DNA of 64,000 nt, taken from assembly GCF_021134715.1 (NCBI RefSeq), contig NC_060028.1:146501-210500 (forward strand). The letters are read 5' to 3'. Within the stretch, counting starts at the first letter, position 1, and each line of letters begins with the position of its first letter. This stretch comes from Daphnia pulex. Its lineage: Eukaryota; Arthropoda; Branchiopoda; Diplostraca; Daphniidae. Under the pieces are notes generated by a model. The model was not told the DNA's origin. It worked only from the letters and a program-made list of their open reading frames with translations, and ran no database searches. Below, in pieces: positions 50,853-63,217 of this stretch. A program made the position numbers and the translations under genes.

Positions 50853-51059
50853 GGTCGGCCGGAGTCCAGTTGCTTCAACAGGTTCTCCAAAATGGCGGGA
50901 ATCATATATTTGCTCATTAATAGCCAGACACCTGATGCCAGGTGCGCGTGTGTTTGATCTAATTGACCTCGATAGAAATTGATTCCATTGCCCAGCTAGT
51001 TGTACTGACGTGTCCACATCCAGGTCAACTGTATCCACATACACCTACACTACTTCAAA

Positions 51060-53185
51060 AACAACGGCTGTTTAAACAACATGCGGTAATGAAGGACATG
51101 GCGGTCAGGGTGTGTTACCTTTGGCAGAGCCAGTAACCCATTCGCGTTACTGATTGTATAAACAACTGAAGCAATACTATTTCCACTTCTTCCCCCTAAA
51201 AAAAAAAAAAAAAGCCAAAAAGTAAGTCGTATTAGATTTAGCCAGTGACGGGAAGACACAAAATCTCTTACCTGCGCCATCTCATTTCCGCTTGGTTGGA
51301 CGATTGTCGATTGGAGTGATTGACGATTGGTCGATTATTGGATGAAACGCGACGACCGCCCGTCACCTGTTAGAAAAAGGAGCCAACCCCAACATCCAAT
51401 CCGCCAAGGACGGCACAAATCCCTTGGAATCGGCTGTCCCCTGTCGAATCTGGAAAATAAAACCGTCGACAAAATACTGAACGTTATAAAGGGGGAGATA
51501 AAGTTGTTGACTATACGCACTTGAAAATAATTATCTTGAATCAAGCCATGAAATCAAGTAGCGCTTGCGAAATAAAGGCCTTTGAATCGCTGTTGCGACC
51601 TTTGTCCAACACTATCAACACCCAGATGAAAATAGACTGTTCCAAATAATAAACGTAAAATAAATGATTTTCCTGTATAAAACCCAACACAAGTGCGGCC
51701 GTCGAGTCGAGTCGGAAACGAACGAATAAAAAAGGAATATTGGAAACATTCAAACTCTGATTGATCTTACTCCAATCGTCAGCTGCCCATCTTATCAATC
51801 GCTTTTGTGCAGAACGTCAATCACAAGCACAAGCACAAATTTCTCAAAACATTTACGGTTTTCGGAAAGTAGTCGTCATGTCACCTTTCAACGGCAGCAA
51901 ACAACCAAAAGGGCCACGGAGATCAAGCTAAAAATACCAAGCAAAAATCCTGGAGAAATTGACGGATGTTGAGAATAAAAATGAACCTGAAATGTCAGAG
52001 CTCTCCGGCCACATCAAATAAAAGGAATAAGAAATCTAACCTTTCCATTCTTCCTTTAGGATTGGACCACTAGGCGAGTCATTTGCTACAGCGTGTTGTG
52101 ATGATGAAATTCAATAACTTATTCATCTTCAAGTTGGGCATGTGACCCAACAGCAAATCCAAATTCCCTTGTAATTTCCATTCAAACGAGTTGATTGACT
52201 AGCTGCATAAGCCTTTTAAGGAATATTTTTACGGTCAAAGGTTTTTTCTAAACAGATTAGATAACCCAAAGTTTCCCCCCCCCCCAAAAAAAAAGAAAAA
52301 TCAAGTAGACTCTCTTACTTGCTTTTTAGTCTCCTTTTCCTGTATGACTGTTGCATCGCTTGGTGAACTGTCCATCAGTGAAAATTGGAAACACGGAAGA
52401 AGCCAAAGAGACCAGCCATTGGCCATCCCCAGACACGCCACTGTTTATTAGCCGAGTAATAGCCTGACACTTGTAGCCGTGTCGGTCCACCCTGGATCAG
52501 TTGGGACTTTTGTCAACTGAGTCATTTAGTCCAGGCAGGAATAGAGTCGTCCAATGTTGGCTTCCGTCGAATTTGAAGAAATGACCGCAAGAACTTTTGT
52601 TTCCAGATTTCTTGTTAAAGATGAATCACCATCAAACTAATATGAAATATAAAGACGATACAAATGGTTAGTTTTCACTCAAAATTCGATACAAATAAAT
52701 CACAATCTCAACAATGTAGCAATTAAGGTAAAGATGTTAAGTCATATGACTCATGATTTTTTCGTGTGTGTGAGAACAGACGACTCTAACTATAGGAGGG
52801 GGTAGGCCTCCTCCCCACCCATTCCTTCCACTCCAAAAATTGACTCCTTCCCACCCCCGGCAAAAATCCGACAGATCCCTTCCCTCAATCCAAACCGCAA
52901 AAACAAAACAAAAGAAAACAAAAATCGGTTTAATCGACAGGGCTCACGAACCGCTGAACGGATCGCGATATTTTTTTGTCATAATGTCCGTCCCAACACG
53001 ATTAACTACGCCCACCCACCACAGACAGGATCAAGATACAAAATGGCACGAAACCCGCAAATTATCCGAAAAATGGGTTCTAATACCACGCCCCAGGACC
53101 CTCTTGGAAGCCAAGAAAGGGAATAATTATCTTATCTAATTCTTTCACGGTGTGATGGGATAACACCTAAAGCTGCGTTAATAAT
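51060..53185. other. Intergenic with an ankyrin relic
   Basis: 51360-51480 (plus) resembles 54947-55070 of the ankyrin gene: L-L-E-K-G-A-N-P-N...D-G-T-N-P-L-E-S-A-V. 51700-51780 resembles its 3' flank near 55800-55860. Both are fragments of a decayed copy. The rest shows no gene. Confidence 0.6.
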
Positions 53186-55429
53186 ATGATTTTCAGTTGC
53201 AGTAGGAGCAGTGTAACGCCAAACTTGATACCGTGCTTTCTTACTTTGGTGTTTATTCTTTCGTGCCGACGTGAAGAAAAGACACTTGACATCATCGTTA
53301 ATTTTGTATTGCGTGCGGTTGCATTTTCTTTTCTTATTCGTGATTTTAATTCAACTATGATATTGTCATGGGAGACATTTGTTTGGATCGTCGGCAGATT
53401 TTTGGGTTCTATAGGACTGTTGGTTTGCATTACGATGTTGGTAGTGATATTACTTTACATTTCCTATCCAAATATACTTGGAATTCTTAAGCGTTACATG
53501 CCCAAATACGCCAGTAGACTTGATAATTTCACCAAATTCTTTACCGTAAAACTAATTGAAAAGTTAGCGTCCCAGTCTGGCATATTTGGAGTCCAGTCCA
53601 AGCAAAAGATCCTCTACGTACCGAATGCCGACCAACAGCCTCCATCGTCAAATTACAATCTGAACAAGAGCAACAGTTTCGATGAAATATCTCAAGATGC
53701 CCTTTCTCAACATCTTCTGAGCAAGGAAACGGCCAATTTGATCGATCAGTTAAATAGCGATGGATCATCGAAAGAGTTCGACAAAACAATGCACGACATG
53801 CTGCGCTACTTGAAGGATTTCAAAAAGAAAGCCAACATCACCGAGTTTGAAATTTATCAAAGTAGCATGCACTGGTTATCCGATCGGTTAGGTATTCACC
53901 ACACTTTCATCGTTTTCCAAACGGACGGTGGAACTGAAAAAGAGTACTGGTGGTCGCTGGAGAAGAACACCAAATACATCGTCATGCAGAGATCACGAAA
54001 CCAGGTCGCAGTCGTCAGCAGGTTCATGAGAAAAAATCGAAAAAACGTTAAATGTATCGGTGAAAACCCAATTAAAGGCCACGGCACCATGGCCGAGCTC
54101 TTGACAACGCTGTGGGCGTTCAACATTACGGAAAAGTATCACGTCGTCAAAGCCAACTGTCAGACGTTTGTTCAATTCATAGAGAAAGCCTACCAAAAGT
54201 CATCCGATTTCGTAAACAATCAAATCGCGTCGTTTGAATCAGCGGTGCCCTATTCTACTTCTCTTTCCAACCAAAAAATCGACCCAATCATTAATTTGCT
54301 AACCAAATTTCCAGAGTGGCCGCCATTATTTGCCATCGTTTACCTGGGAGATGCGGTTCTGCTCGAAAACTTTTTATGCAATGACAAAAACACGAAATAC
54401 ACCGACGTTGACTTCGTCGCTTACGACACCACTGTACTACAGCTGGCCATACTTTTGTCTAAAATCAAAATGGTCGAGATTTTACTACGAAATCCGAATT
54501 TCAAAAAAGAGATCCTTATTACTCGGCTACTTCAGAACGAAGATCCAGATATCCCTTGGAAAGGTATGAGTTTACTTCATACGGCCGCAGCCTTCACGGG
54601 CGATACGAAAATCATCGATTTACTATTTAAACATCAAAAAGTCAATAAAGACACGGACGCATCGGGAAGAAATGCCCTGCACATCGCGGCCGTGGCATCC
54701 AACGTCACCACCGTCAACCATTTGCTCAAAAACTGTCATTTAGATCCCAATGCTCGTGACAACAGCGGCCTGACTCCACTTCACTTGGCAGCACGACACA
54801 CAGACAACAGCAACATCATCGACTTACTCCTCAAAGCTAAAAAGACACAGGAAACTGACAGGGGCCTCGATGATGATGACTCTCAAGGAAGAACGGCCCT
54901 CCACCACGCCGTCATTGGCTCGAACGTGACGGCCACTCGCCGCCTGATAGAAAAAGGAGCCAACCCCATTCAAGCCGACAGGCACGGCACAACTCCGTTG
55001 GATTTGGCGGTACAACAAGCGAAAGACATGGAGATCATCAATTTGTTCCTGGAAAATAAAACCGTCTATAAAGAACTCAAAGTAAAGGGCGGAGATAGAG
55101 TTTTCAACTTTAAAAACCCCAATGCTGCTGGATTGAGCAATGAAATCGAGCAACGCTTGCGCAGCAAAGGGATCATCAGGAAACTACCTATACCTCCTGA
55201 AGCTAATTCCGAAACCAATCCACAAACGAATCCCGAAATCAATCATGGAAATAATGGAGAAGAAAATGGTGGAGAAAATAACGCAAGAAAAAACAAGCCC
55301 TGTAAAAATACAGAAATTCTCCCGACAGACAATAAGGATAAAAAAACGAAGAATAATGAGATGTGGGGAATGACATCGCAGGTAAAGATCGACCAATGTA
55401 CTGCAAAAAGGCCTTTGAGTGTGTGTTAA
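53186..55429 (+). CDS. Membrane-anchored His/Cys (LRAT- or PPPDE-like) domain protein with ankyrin repeats
   Basis: A single-exon frame of 747 residues. Met58 (53357) is an alternative start. Hydrophobic segments lie at about 33-52 and 64-93. Residues 228-340 form a compact domain: H238-H239-T-F-I-V-F, a W-W-S-L-E-K strand, a helix around E-L-L-T-T-L-W, and N324-C325-Q-T-F-V-Q-F-I. The order His then Asn-Cys fits circularly permuted papain folds such as LRAT/NlpC-P60 or PPPDE (DeSI) enzymes; which one is not decided. Residues 380-625 contain about six ankyrin repeats (for example G-R-N-A-L-H-I-A-A, G-L-T-P-L-H-L-A-A, G-R-T-A-L-H-H-A, G-T-T-P-L-D-L-A). The tail is Asn/Glu/Lys-rich. The predicted role, a membrane-tethered acyltransferase- or protease-like enzyme with a protein-binding module, is inference. 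Confidence 0.8.
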   Translation: MIFSCSRSSVTPNLIPCFLTLVFILSCRREEKTLDIIVNFVLRAVAFSFLIRDFNSTMILSWETFVWIVGRFLGSIGLLVCITMLVVILLYISYPNILGILKRYMPKYASRLDNFTKFFTVKLIEKLASQSGIFGVQSKQKILYVPNADQQPPSSNYNLNKSNSFDEISQDALSQHLLSKETANLIDQLNSDGSSKEFDKTMHDMLRYLKDFKKKANITEFEIYQSSMHWLSDRLGIHHTFIVFQTDGGTEKEYWWSLEKNTKYIVMQRSRNQVAVVSRFMRKNRKNVKCIGENPIKGHGTMAELLTTLWAFNITEKYHVVKANCQTFVQFIEKAYQKSSDFVNNQIASFESAVPYSTSLSNQKIDPIINLLTKFPEWPPLFAIVYLGDAVLLENFLCNDKNTKYTDVDFVAYDTTVLQLAILLSKIKMVEILLRNPNFKKEILITRLLQNEDPDIPWKGMSLLHTAAAFTGDTKIIDLLFKHQKVNKDTDASGRNALHIAAVASNVTTVNHLLKNCHLDPNARDNSGLTPLHLAARHTDNSNIIDLLLKAKKTQETDRGLDDDDSQGRTALHHAVIGSNVTATRRLIEKGANPIQADRHGTTPLDLAVQQAKDMEIINLFLENKTVYKELKVKGGDRVFNFKNPNAAGLSNEIEQRLRSKGIIRKLPIPPEANSETNPQTNPEINHGNNGEENGGENNARKNKPCKNTEILPTDNKDKKTKNNEMWGMTSQVKIDQCTAKRPLSVC

Positions 55430-57615
55430 GTGTTACGACCGAGTCCAACATATCCCATCAGATTGAAGGCTTACGCTTCTATAGCCACGCACAAAAGCGA
55501 AGCGTAGCTACATTTTCTTGGTAGTATTGCAACATCACAGTCTAATTAAGTCTTTGAATTTGTCCTGTAGCTACATCGACACCCACTCAACCACAAAATC
55601 CTGTAGCTACCTGTACCTGTACCCCACATGGAAATCCACTTTCAGATATTGCTTGTTTTGCATTTGTAAAAGAAATCCCCCCACTCTAAAATAGTCCCGT
55701 GCCAGTTCAAATTGGTTTGTCGATTACAAATACACACAAATTTATAGTTACGGTATTTTCGTTATATTTTCGAGTCGCCTTTTACAAAGGATGTGACCTT
55801 CAAATCGAAATGGAAACGAGCGAATAAACACGAACATGGGAATAATTCAAACTCTTAATCGCATTTGATTTGAAAGCGTTTGAAGAATTAAAGGTGATCA
55901 TACCAAGAAGTTCTTGGTGTTTTTCGAATAGAGGTTCCAAAAACATTTTTAGTCGACAACAGGTTGATGAGAAAAACTTGGATTCTACTGGCCGTTTCGT
56001 TAGTAACAAAGTGGGCGCACGTAATATCGTTTCGGAGACCATTCGTCAGATATTCATTCCATTCGCAAGGAAAATCATCAGTCACTAGGCAAACGAAGGG
56101 AGAAAACATGAAATATCTCCCACCGAATTTTCTATAATCATTCGCTAATCATGAGCACTGGATGGAGTCTTGCGTCAAGCGCAACTTTGAAACGTCGAAA
56201 GAAAGTTGTGTTCAAGTAGTCGAAACGGGGTAAAGTACTAGCCAAAACGTTCAAAAGGCAAGATTAACAATGATATAAAGATAAAAAACTGAAAAAAAAA
56301 AAACTGAAAATGAAAATAAGATAAAAAGCTAATCAATCCCGCAAACAAGTCAATACGACACCCTTTGGCTTTTTTCATGCAACACCATAGGCAGAAACAA
56401 TGTGTGCTTGTACAATTCCCACCAGGATAAATTTATTGTGTTCGTCATTCGCCCCCCACCCCTCACGCCCACATTCTGACAGGTCACCCACAAGAAACGA
56501 TACTTGTTTAAAGTTTACTGTTTGACGTTGTGAAGTACAACGACCACAGTGCAAGGCAAAGACTCTAATTTTACGAACAAGATTAGAAACAAAAACAACT
56601 TGTCGGGCGATAGCAAAGTAAAATAAGAAATGAAACCAACGACACAATAGCACCATGTCACTTTTCACACAAAGCTGCCTGATATCAAACGGTAGTTCGA
56701 GGGGTTGGAGTGTTTTAAGCGGTTTTAAGATAAAAAAATCAAACTTTTTAAATTTTCAACACATTCAATGATCATTATTATCTGAGCGATCATGATTGTT
56801 TCAAAACTGAAGCGAAAATATAATTAAACTTTCCTGAATCACGAGATTCTCGATTCAAGTACGGTCATACATTTTATCTGACCCCGTTTTCCACAAGGAA
56901 TGATGAAAACCTATAATAAATCTATCTTGCACATCGGAATGGCGAAAATAAAACCACAAGTTCCACAAAACAAAAGAAACAAACAACAATTTACAGGCCC
57001 AACAATCTCTTATCCTTCGATTCCCATTGGTTAGTGGCCAAACGTCAGCCATCATAGATTTTTCTGAGGATAAAGAAAATGGTTTCTGCAACTTTAAATT
57101 TGAACCGGCGTAACTACTATCGCACCCACCTCCTCACTATCAAGATAGCTCAGCTTTTACAGACAACAAATGAATACTTGTTTTTATAACGAACACATCG
57201 GCACCGTGCGAGCAGGCAATGAACTACTTCTAAGTTCACTCGTTGTGCCTAGAACGAAACTTGTTCCAACTGGGAACTGGGCAAGGATTTACATCACTAC
57301 ATACCACTACTTATCTCAAGAGACGTCAGCTATGTTTGACTGATTTAGCATATAATGAAGCAATAATTCTTTAAAGAAGAACCAAAGTAAATAAGATGAT
57401 ACAAGTTAAACTAAAACCTAGCCGAACACGTAAATACTGAGGTGCAAAAATTGCGCATACCCTATTGAAACTTCCACGTGCAGGGGATGATCGTTAACTT
57501 GCCGTTTAACTACGAATAAAAATGAACAATTAAAACTGACTTTGAGGATGTAACTTGCATGAAATACGGTTTGGGTTTCCACACCTTGGCTGGCACACTG
57601 GTTTTTACTTCCTAC
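55430..57615. other. Intergenic, nothing supported
   Basis: GTAGCTACA-type short repeats occur at 55500-55610 and an A-rich run at 56292-56302. Open frames are short and unrelated to anything else in the window. Confidence 0.45.
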
Positions 57616-57731
57616 CTTGGTGCAGGCTGTTTCATCTGTCCGCCCACACATCAGCAAAGAGTTGGGAGATTGGGCCAACCATTTTCTTCATCCAGATCGC
57701 AGTGCTCAAGATGTTGCTTCACCAATAGAAC
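57616..57731 (-). pseudogene. Orphan exon X, copy 3 (frameshifted)
   Basis: AACAG acceptor and AAG/GTAGGA donor are kept, and V-L-L-V-K-Q-H-L-E-H-C aligns with copies 1 and 2, but the 116-nt length breaks the frame with a TGA. Confidence 0.5.
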
Positions 57732-59090
57732 CTGTTGGTCAAAGAAATAAAGCAAATCGCATATGAATCATTGGCTAAACTATTACACAAGTTCAGTCAG
57801 CACATCACCAATGAAAATATAATCAAACAAGAAATAACTATAAGAATCTTCCATATGGCTGAGAACACGTTTACCTTTGTGATAAGATGCACATAACATG
57901 AATAAGTCTACAGAGAAGAAAACATTAATTAATCACTGAAGTATCAAATAAATGACGACAAACGAAAATCGCCTGTAACCTTATTTTGACGGCGTGGCAA
58001 TTCAATTTAAATGAATTTGCGTGCATAGAGCATCACCTGTTCGTGGCAAAAGTGAAAATAACTTTGTCTGCTGACATCAAGTCAATGGTCAATTTGGTCA
58101 CGAAAACTACGTAAACGAACTCAGGATATAGAAAATCACACGAAATCAGCGTAACAAAAATCAAACCACACATTTCTGTTCCAAGGATTTAAGTTCATTT
58201 ATAAATAGTTTAGCAGTTTAAATCGTCAAACGAGCCTCCGCACTCCAGAACGACAGAGAACCGTCTGATATTTTTGCCGCCCACCATTGGTAAAAAGAAA
58301 AGAAAGAAGAGGAGTGGTAAGCAAATGGTCGGCCATCTTGGATTCATTTCATCTCTCTTCCTCCACATTTAAAAACAAATGACGATCGTTCCTTTCCATT
58401 TTGACAGGGCGCCAACCCGAGCCTTTTATGAATGAAGAAAAATATGCAAATGATGAAATAGCCAGTTAGTAAAGTTAAAGTTTAGTTCATAGTAACACAT
58501 AGTCGCAGTCGGAGACGATCGTGAAAATAATAAAGAAATTGTATTTGAATAATGATAACGAAATACACGCCAACCACATTGAATAAGCACATACAATCAA
58601 ATGATAACCAAGATAGTTCAAATTACTTCCATCCAGGCTGTGGCTACGCATCTCTAGTCAGGATAACCCAAACAAGTTGGCACGGTCTGCCCAATCGTTA
58701 ACATTCTTCACAAACATTTTGAATTACCTACTTATACAATGGTGACGTACTCTCTAACTACTTGGCACATGTCTAATAAAGAAATGCATAGAAGCTTCCA
58801 GTATTCCGACTATTAAAATTGTGTATACATAAATTATAATAAAAATGCGAGTAAAATAAAATTTAAAAAATCTACTTATCCATCAAACCTAGAACGTTGA
58901 TAAAAGTGCATTCAACTTTTTCATGGTATGATAACACCAGATGACTTACCAATCAAGGCTTTGAAATAAATTGCCAGTTTCAAGCGTCCTCTAGCTTACA
59001 AGGCTTAAAGTTCACTTGATCTCATTGCATAGAGAAATGCATGGCACACGCCTTCGTGTTCAAATAGATTTATTAGTTGGAATGAGGAAT
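57732..59090. other. Intergenic; remainder of the third exon-X unit
   Basis: Similarity to 21.9-22.1 and 34.8-35.0 kb (ATTTAAATGAATTTGCGTGCAT) is visible to about 58100. The rest is AT-rich without a gene. Confidence 0.45.
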
Positions 59091-59240
59091 GAAAAATTAC
59101 CTTCACCCAAATATAACAGAAATTGCCCAAAATAAACGCCAGAGTTTGGTCTTGTCGACGAATAACGGAGATGAACCATTGCAGGAACGGTTGAACTGGA
59201 ACACTTAAGTGTTTCAGAACTTTACTTCAGCCGAGAGTTG
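59091..59240 (-). pseudogene. Relic of an astacin gene 3' end
   Basis: CACCCAAATAT, AAACGCCAGA and AACGG...TTGCAG..A.GGTTGAACTG match the sequence 3' of astacin 1 (25070-25170) and, more weakly, of astacin 2. No catalytic exon remains here. Confidence 0.5.
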
Positions 59241-59340
59241 TTGCATCTTCTTCCATACAGTCTGCTCAAAAATAAAGAAAATGACAACGTTGTTTACAAA
59301 AACAAATTTAAAAATTTGATTCTGTGAGATGCCATACCGT

Positions 59341-59484
59341 CATCACACAGCAGTGTAAGTCGCCTGTCTTGTTGCATGTTGCGCTGCTTGATTTAGTACT
59401 GCTACTTGAAATAAACTGCAAAAGCATAATGTTTTCGGCTGTGGTGAAAACTGCAGGAACTGTACTACTTCCGCTTTCGTGAAC
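59341..59484 (-). pseudogene. Relic of a terminal CUB exon
   Basis: A CTCAG acceptor is followed by V-H-E-S-G-S-S-T-V-P-A-V and I-M-L-L-Q-F-I-S-S, typical of the last CUB exon. The N-W-Q-A-T-Y-T-A-V end is frameshifted. No other exons were found. Confidence 0.75.
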
Positions 59485-59499
59485 CTGAGGAGTCAAACA

Positions 59500-60759
59500 A
59501 GTCCACCGAATATGATGTAAAACATGAATAAATATAGCGTTGAAAATACAATAATTTTTTCGCACTGATGACGCTAGAGAAAGTAAATAAAGTTGAAGTG
59601 CTACGACAAGCTTCAGAGATGGAAAAGTTTAGTGTGATCAAAGTTTCTGTGTCAGTCTGTATGACATTCTTTTTGCTTGATTACTGACTGATGAAACTTG
59701 CTGGCTCACTGGTGAGTGGTGATCACCTTGACGCGTTCATACGCATATTGTTCGACAAAATTTTGAAAATTAAGGCGAATAAAGTATCTTTAAGGGAAAC
59801 AAAAATGTAATAAGAGTTATAAAGCCTTCTTGTATAGCAATATGGATTGAATAATTACTCTTGTTGTGTTTCTGCATGAGGTGAGCCTGATGGCGAGTAC
59901 ATTGTTAGAAACTTTGCCTGAGAAACTCTCGAGACCTTTCATCAATCTGCAACAATCTTTGCAACATCTGTCCAGAAACTGATAGACAGGATGTGAAACT
60001 GAATGTGTCCCAGCAAGGAACTCTGGTCCAATCGAAGAGCCCGGAATCGATCCTACTCACCGACCAATCGTTTGAAAAGGCAGTTGCAAACGGTTGCAAA
60101 CAAAAGTAAATTAATGGTTACACTCCCATACTGGTTACTAAGATAAGCCTTGATCTTTCAAAATGAATAAATTAGTTGAGCTACGCAGTCCGCTTAAACT
60201 ACTAACTAGAAGAAAAACGAAATCCATATAATGGAATGGAACAGGTATTAATCAATTTTTCTGATTGGAAGGTTAGAAGACGCCGCGGGCACTTCGTCGA
60301 GGAAGGATGTCGAGGAAGGATGTCGAGGAGGATGTCGAGGAGGATGTCGAGGAAGGATGCAACAGCAGAGTCGTTCATTACCTTATTGAAAATTTAAAGA
60401 TTTGAAATTGTCAACGAAAAATATCAAAGAAACCGCTGAATTAATACCACTTGATTCACTTGTTGAAATCACAATAATATTCGCCTCGGATAAAGATGTG
60501 CCGGTTGCTATAAAACATGCTGTGAGAAGTCAGAAAGGAACGAGATGAGATGAATTCAAATTTACTTTATTTAATTTTTAATTTTCTTTCCCGCGTTACA
60601 TAGAACATAACACCAGACAGACTATTTCTTTGGCTATTTTTCTACTATACCATACTGAGGTTTGAAGAGATAAAATGAACAATGCGCTGAACAAACAATG
60701 TGGCATCCATCTTAAGGCATGAGCAACGCTAAAAATTGAAGTAATTATAATCTTAATTA
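59500..60759. other. Intergenic with a small minisatellite
   Basis: No gene seen. The tandem repeat at 60294-60357 is listed separately. The part near 60700 is probably 3' UTR of the LRAT gene. Confidence 0.45.
60294..60357. repeat. Minisatellite, 12-13 bp unit, five copies
   Basis: Units of TCGAGGAAGGATG or TCGAGGAGGATG repeat head to tail five times. Confidence 0.9.
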
Positions 60760-61549
60760 TTACTGCAATTCTTCAATAGGCATATTATTGTTTCTTTGTT
60801 CATTCGCTCTGACTTCTTTCATGATAACACTCGTATTATCAACTCCAGGTGGCGGTTTAAAGAACTTATAAAAAAACCAACACAACATGGAACACAACAT
60901 GGAACACAACATGAAAATAAAATCGAACGTCTTCGAAATCCAACCAGGGACTTGGAGACTAAAGGCTTTCTCATACCTACACAGGGTGGCAAAATGTTCA
61001 CAATTCTTAATCAGCACATTGTAAAACATGATGGGATGCTGGTTATCCCTGAGAAACTCCCGAGCCCTTTTAACAACATCGTCAGGTGTATTGATGACCA
61101 ATTTTTTTTTTCTGGCAAACTCGTCATGATTGTTCACTCGACACCCGTGTTGGTCACACAGGGTTTGCATGGTCTTCTCTACAAGTTTAGTAACACTAAA
61201 CGGCAACCGTATACCAAACCACGTAAACCACTTTGGGGTATCAACGCCTATAGTGATTCTGCCAAAATGAAATTAATAAGGCAGTTAAAATACCGTGGTG
61301 AAAGCTCGTCAAACAATAAATATTCGCCAGTTCATACCTGTTACAAATTTCCTTGGGAATAATTTCTCCACTTACAGATGCACTTTCAGTGCAGACAGCA
61401 AAATGACAGTACACAAGCCATTGCCACGGGCGATAATTAATAAACTTGGACGGCACAAATAAACGCAGGAAAAACCAGAGGAAAAACCGGCGAAATGCAA
61501 TGAGATCACCCTTGGTGGCAATGATTTCGTCACATGAAACGTAGTCCAT
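60760..61549 (-). CDS. LRAT-domain (HRASLS-like) protein
   Basis: Two coding exons: 61549-61338 and 61258-60760, giving 236 residues. The ATG lies in an exon whose acceptor (TTTTTCCCAG) is at 61559; a non-coding exon ending AACCAACAG/GTATGT near 61731 probably precedes it. Residues 14-20 (G-D-L-I-A-F-R) and His49 in Y-C-H-F-A-V, with N156-C157-E-H-F-A-T-L-C-R-Y, are the LRAT-family signature. His49 and Cys157 would be catalytic in acyl transfer or phospholipase A1/2 reactions. A C-terminal hydrophobic segment (about 179-204) containing M-L-C-S-M-L-C-S-M-L-C fits the tail anchor of this family. Exact substrate unknown. Confidence 0.85.
60882..60916. repeat. 12-bp coding tandem repeat in the LRAT gene
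   Basis: AACATGGAACAC repeats about three times and encodes the M-L-C-S repeat of the membrane segment on the minus strand. Confidence 0.85.
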
Positions 61550-61739
61550 GGCGATGCCCTGGGAAAAATATTAACATTTGTCAAACGATTACCAACATGT
61601 GATGGAATTACAAAATTGCAAAGGTGAATCGACCGGAATCGACACTTATACTTGCCAATTGTATACCGGTAAATAACACAAACGCTATGAAATGAGATGA
61701 GAGGGAGCTGGGAGCGTGTTTACTACATACCTGTTGGTT

Positions 61740-63217
61740 GCTGATGTGGAGGCCGAGTGACGGTGACTTAATCAATTCTTTAGGTCAAATGTATAGGGTT
61801 GAAACTGAAGCGGCTGTTGACTGTAAAGGTATCGTCCTCACCGCTGCTAATCCTATAGTGAAAGTTATTATTGACACAGTCGGAAATTGTTCGTCTACTG
61901 ATGCAATCTCAGCCACACGATACACACAAGACTGTTGTGGTTGCTCCCTAGTATACTTTACCTAAATCGGTCAGAGCATCAACAGTTTTTAATGGTGCTG
62001 CAAAGTGGCCCTCAGGTTAGGGTGGGGGGGGGGGGGGGTGACATGGAGACGACAGCAAACGGCAAATACCTTTTCGGGAAAAGCAAACTAGGAGTCAAGC
62101 ACTGGTCACACGCATCAAGGCTGTCATAGTCGTAACAATTTCATCGGGTTTTGATCCGTTTTTCCCCGCCATGGAGAAGTGGAAGGCATCCAGCACTGCT
62201 ATATCTTGACTGCTGTTTGTTGGATTTTCGGATGCACAAGATATAAAGAATAACTTATTCTCTTATGAATTACCTATAAACATGTTGATTAGCGAAAAAT
62301 TATTATGAAGAAATAAAGGTGAATTTATTGGGCAAGATGCGTTTTGTCTGGAACGTGATAGAAAACTAACCGTTTGTCTGAACTTGTACTGCGTAGTGAT
62401 ACCCGTTTCCGTTCTTTAGCAACAAGGGAGTGAAGTGATAGCGTCTTTGGCTCGTCTGGGCCAATGTAAACGAGACGTAGGTGTTACCTGGAGCTTTTTA
62501 TAGAACTGCCCGGAACGGTTAGCCTATTTGTTTTTGTTTTTAGAAGCATGGAATAGAGGACAGAGTGCTCGCCAACCGTCCGGATGAGATAAACAGCACG
62601 GTTGACCATTAAATCTGAAACCCAAAATAGCTTTTATTACGGGACTGAGCGCAGTATATAGAACGGAATGGTATATAGTCTTCAAAGCACTTTTCCGTGT
62701 GATGTCCAGTTATGTCAACAGCATCATAAAACCAATCTAAGAAAGCTCAACATCGGCCTTTCGATTTGGTTGGAATCAGCGTTACTGCGTGATAATAATA
62801 AGTAACTCGTTCAACCGTTCAGACTATACAACCTTTTGAGAGCAGCAGGTCTTTGTCTACAACCATTTCTTCGCGACGGAAAGCCAATCGTTCTTCACAT
62901 CACAGTTTCTTAAAATAGAGACACGTTACACGTCAGCATACATGAAACGCCCAGAGAAGCTGTATAGTCATCTGAACGCGGGACTTGAACGGGAAAAGCC
63001 ACTTCGGTTTCACCCCTACTAAGGAGTGGCAGCTAAATTTTAGACGCGACACATTTTATTTCGCAACACTCGCCAGCGTTTTTCAGGTTAAAACGCATCA
63101 AGAAAAACACCACGGCAACAGTTACATCTCAACAGTGTTGTTAAACGAAAGCAACAATTTTGGCGGGAATAGGCTAGTCCAGAAATTGGCAGAAAACAGC
63201 CAGCCCAACCGAAATAT
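61740..63217. other. Intergenic between the LRAT gene and the second ankyrin gene
   Basis: Contains a G-rich run at about 62021-62038. No coding region with support; plus-strand frames at 61738-61965 and 62985-63377 have no family features. Confidence 0.45.
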
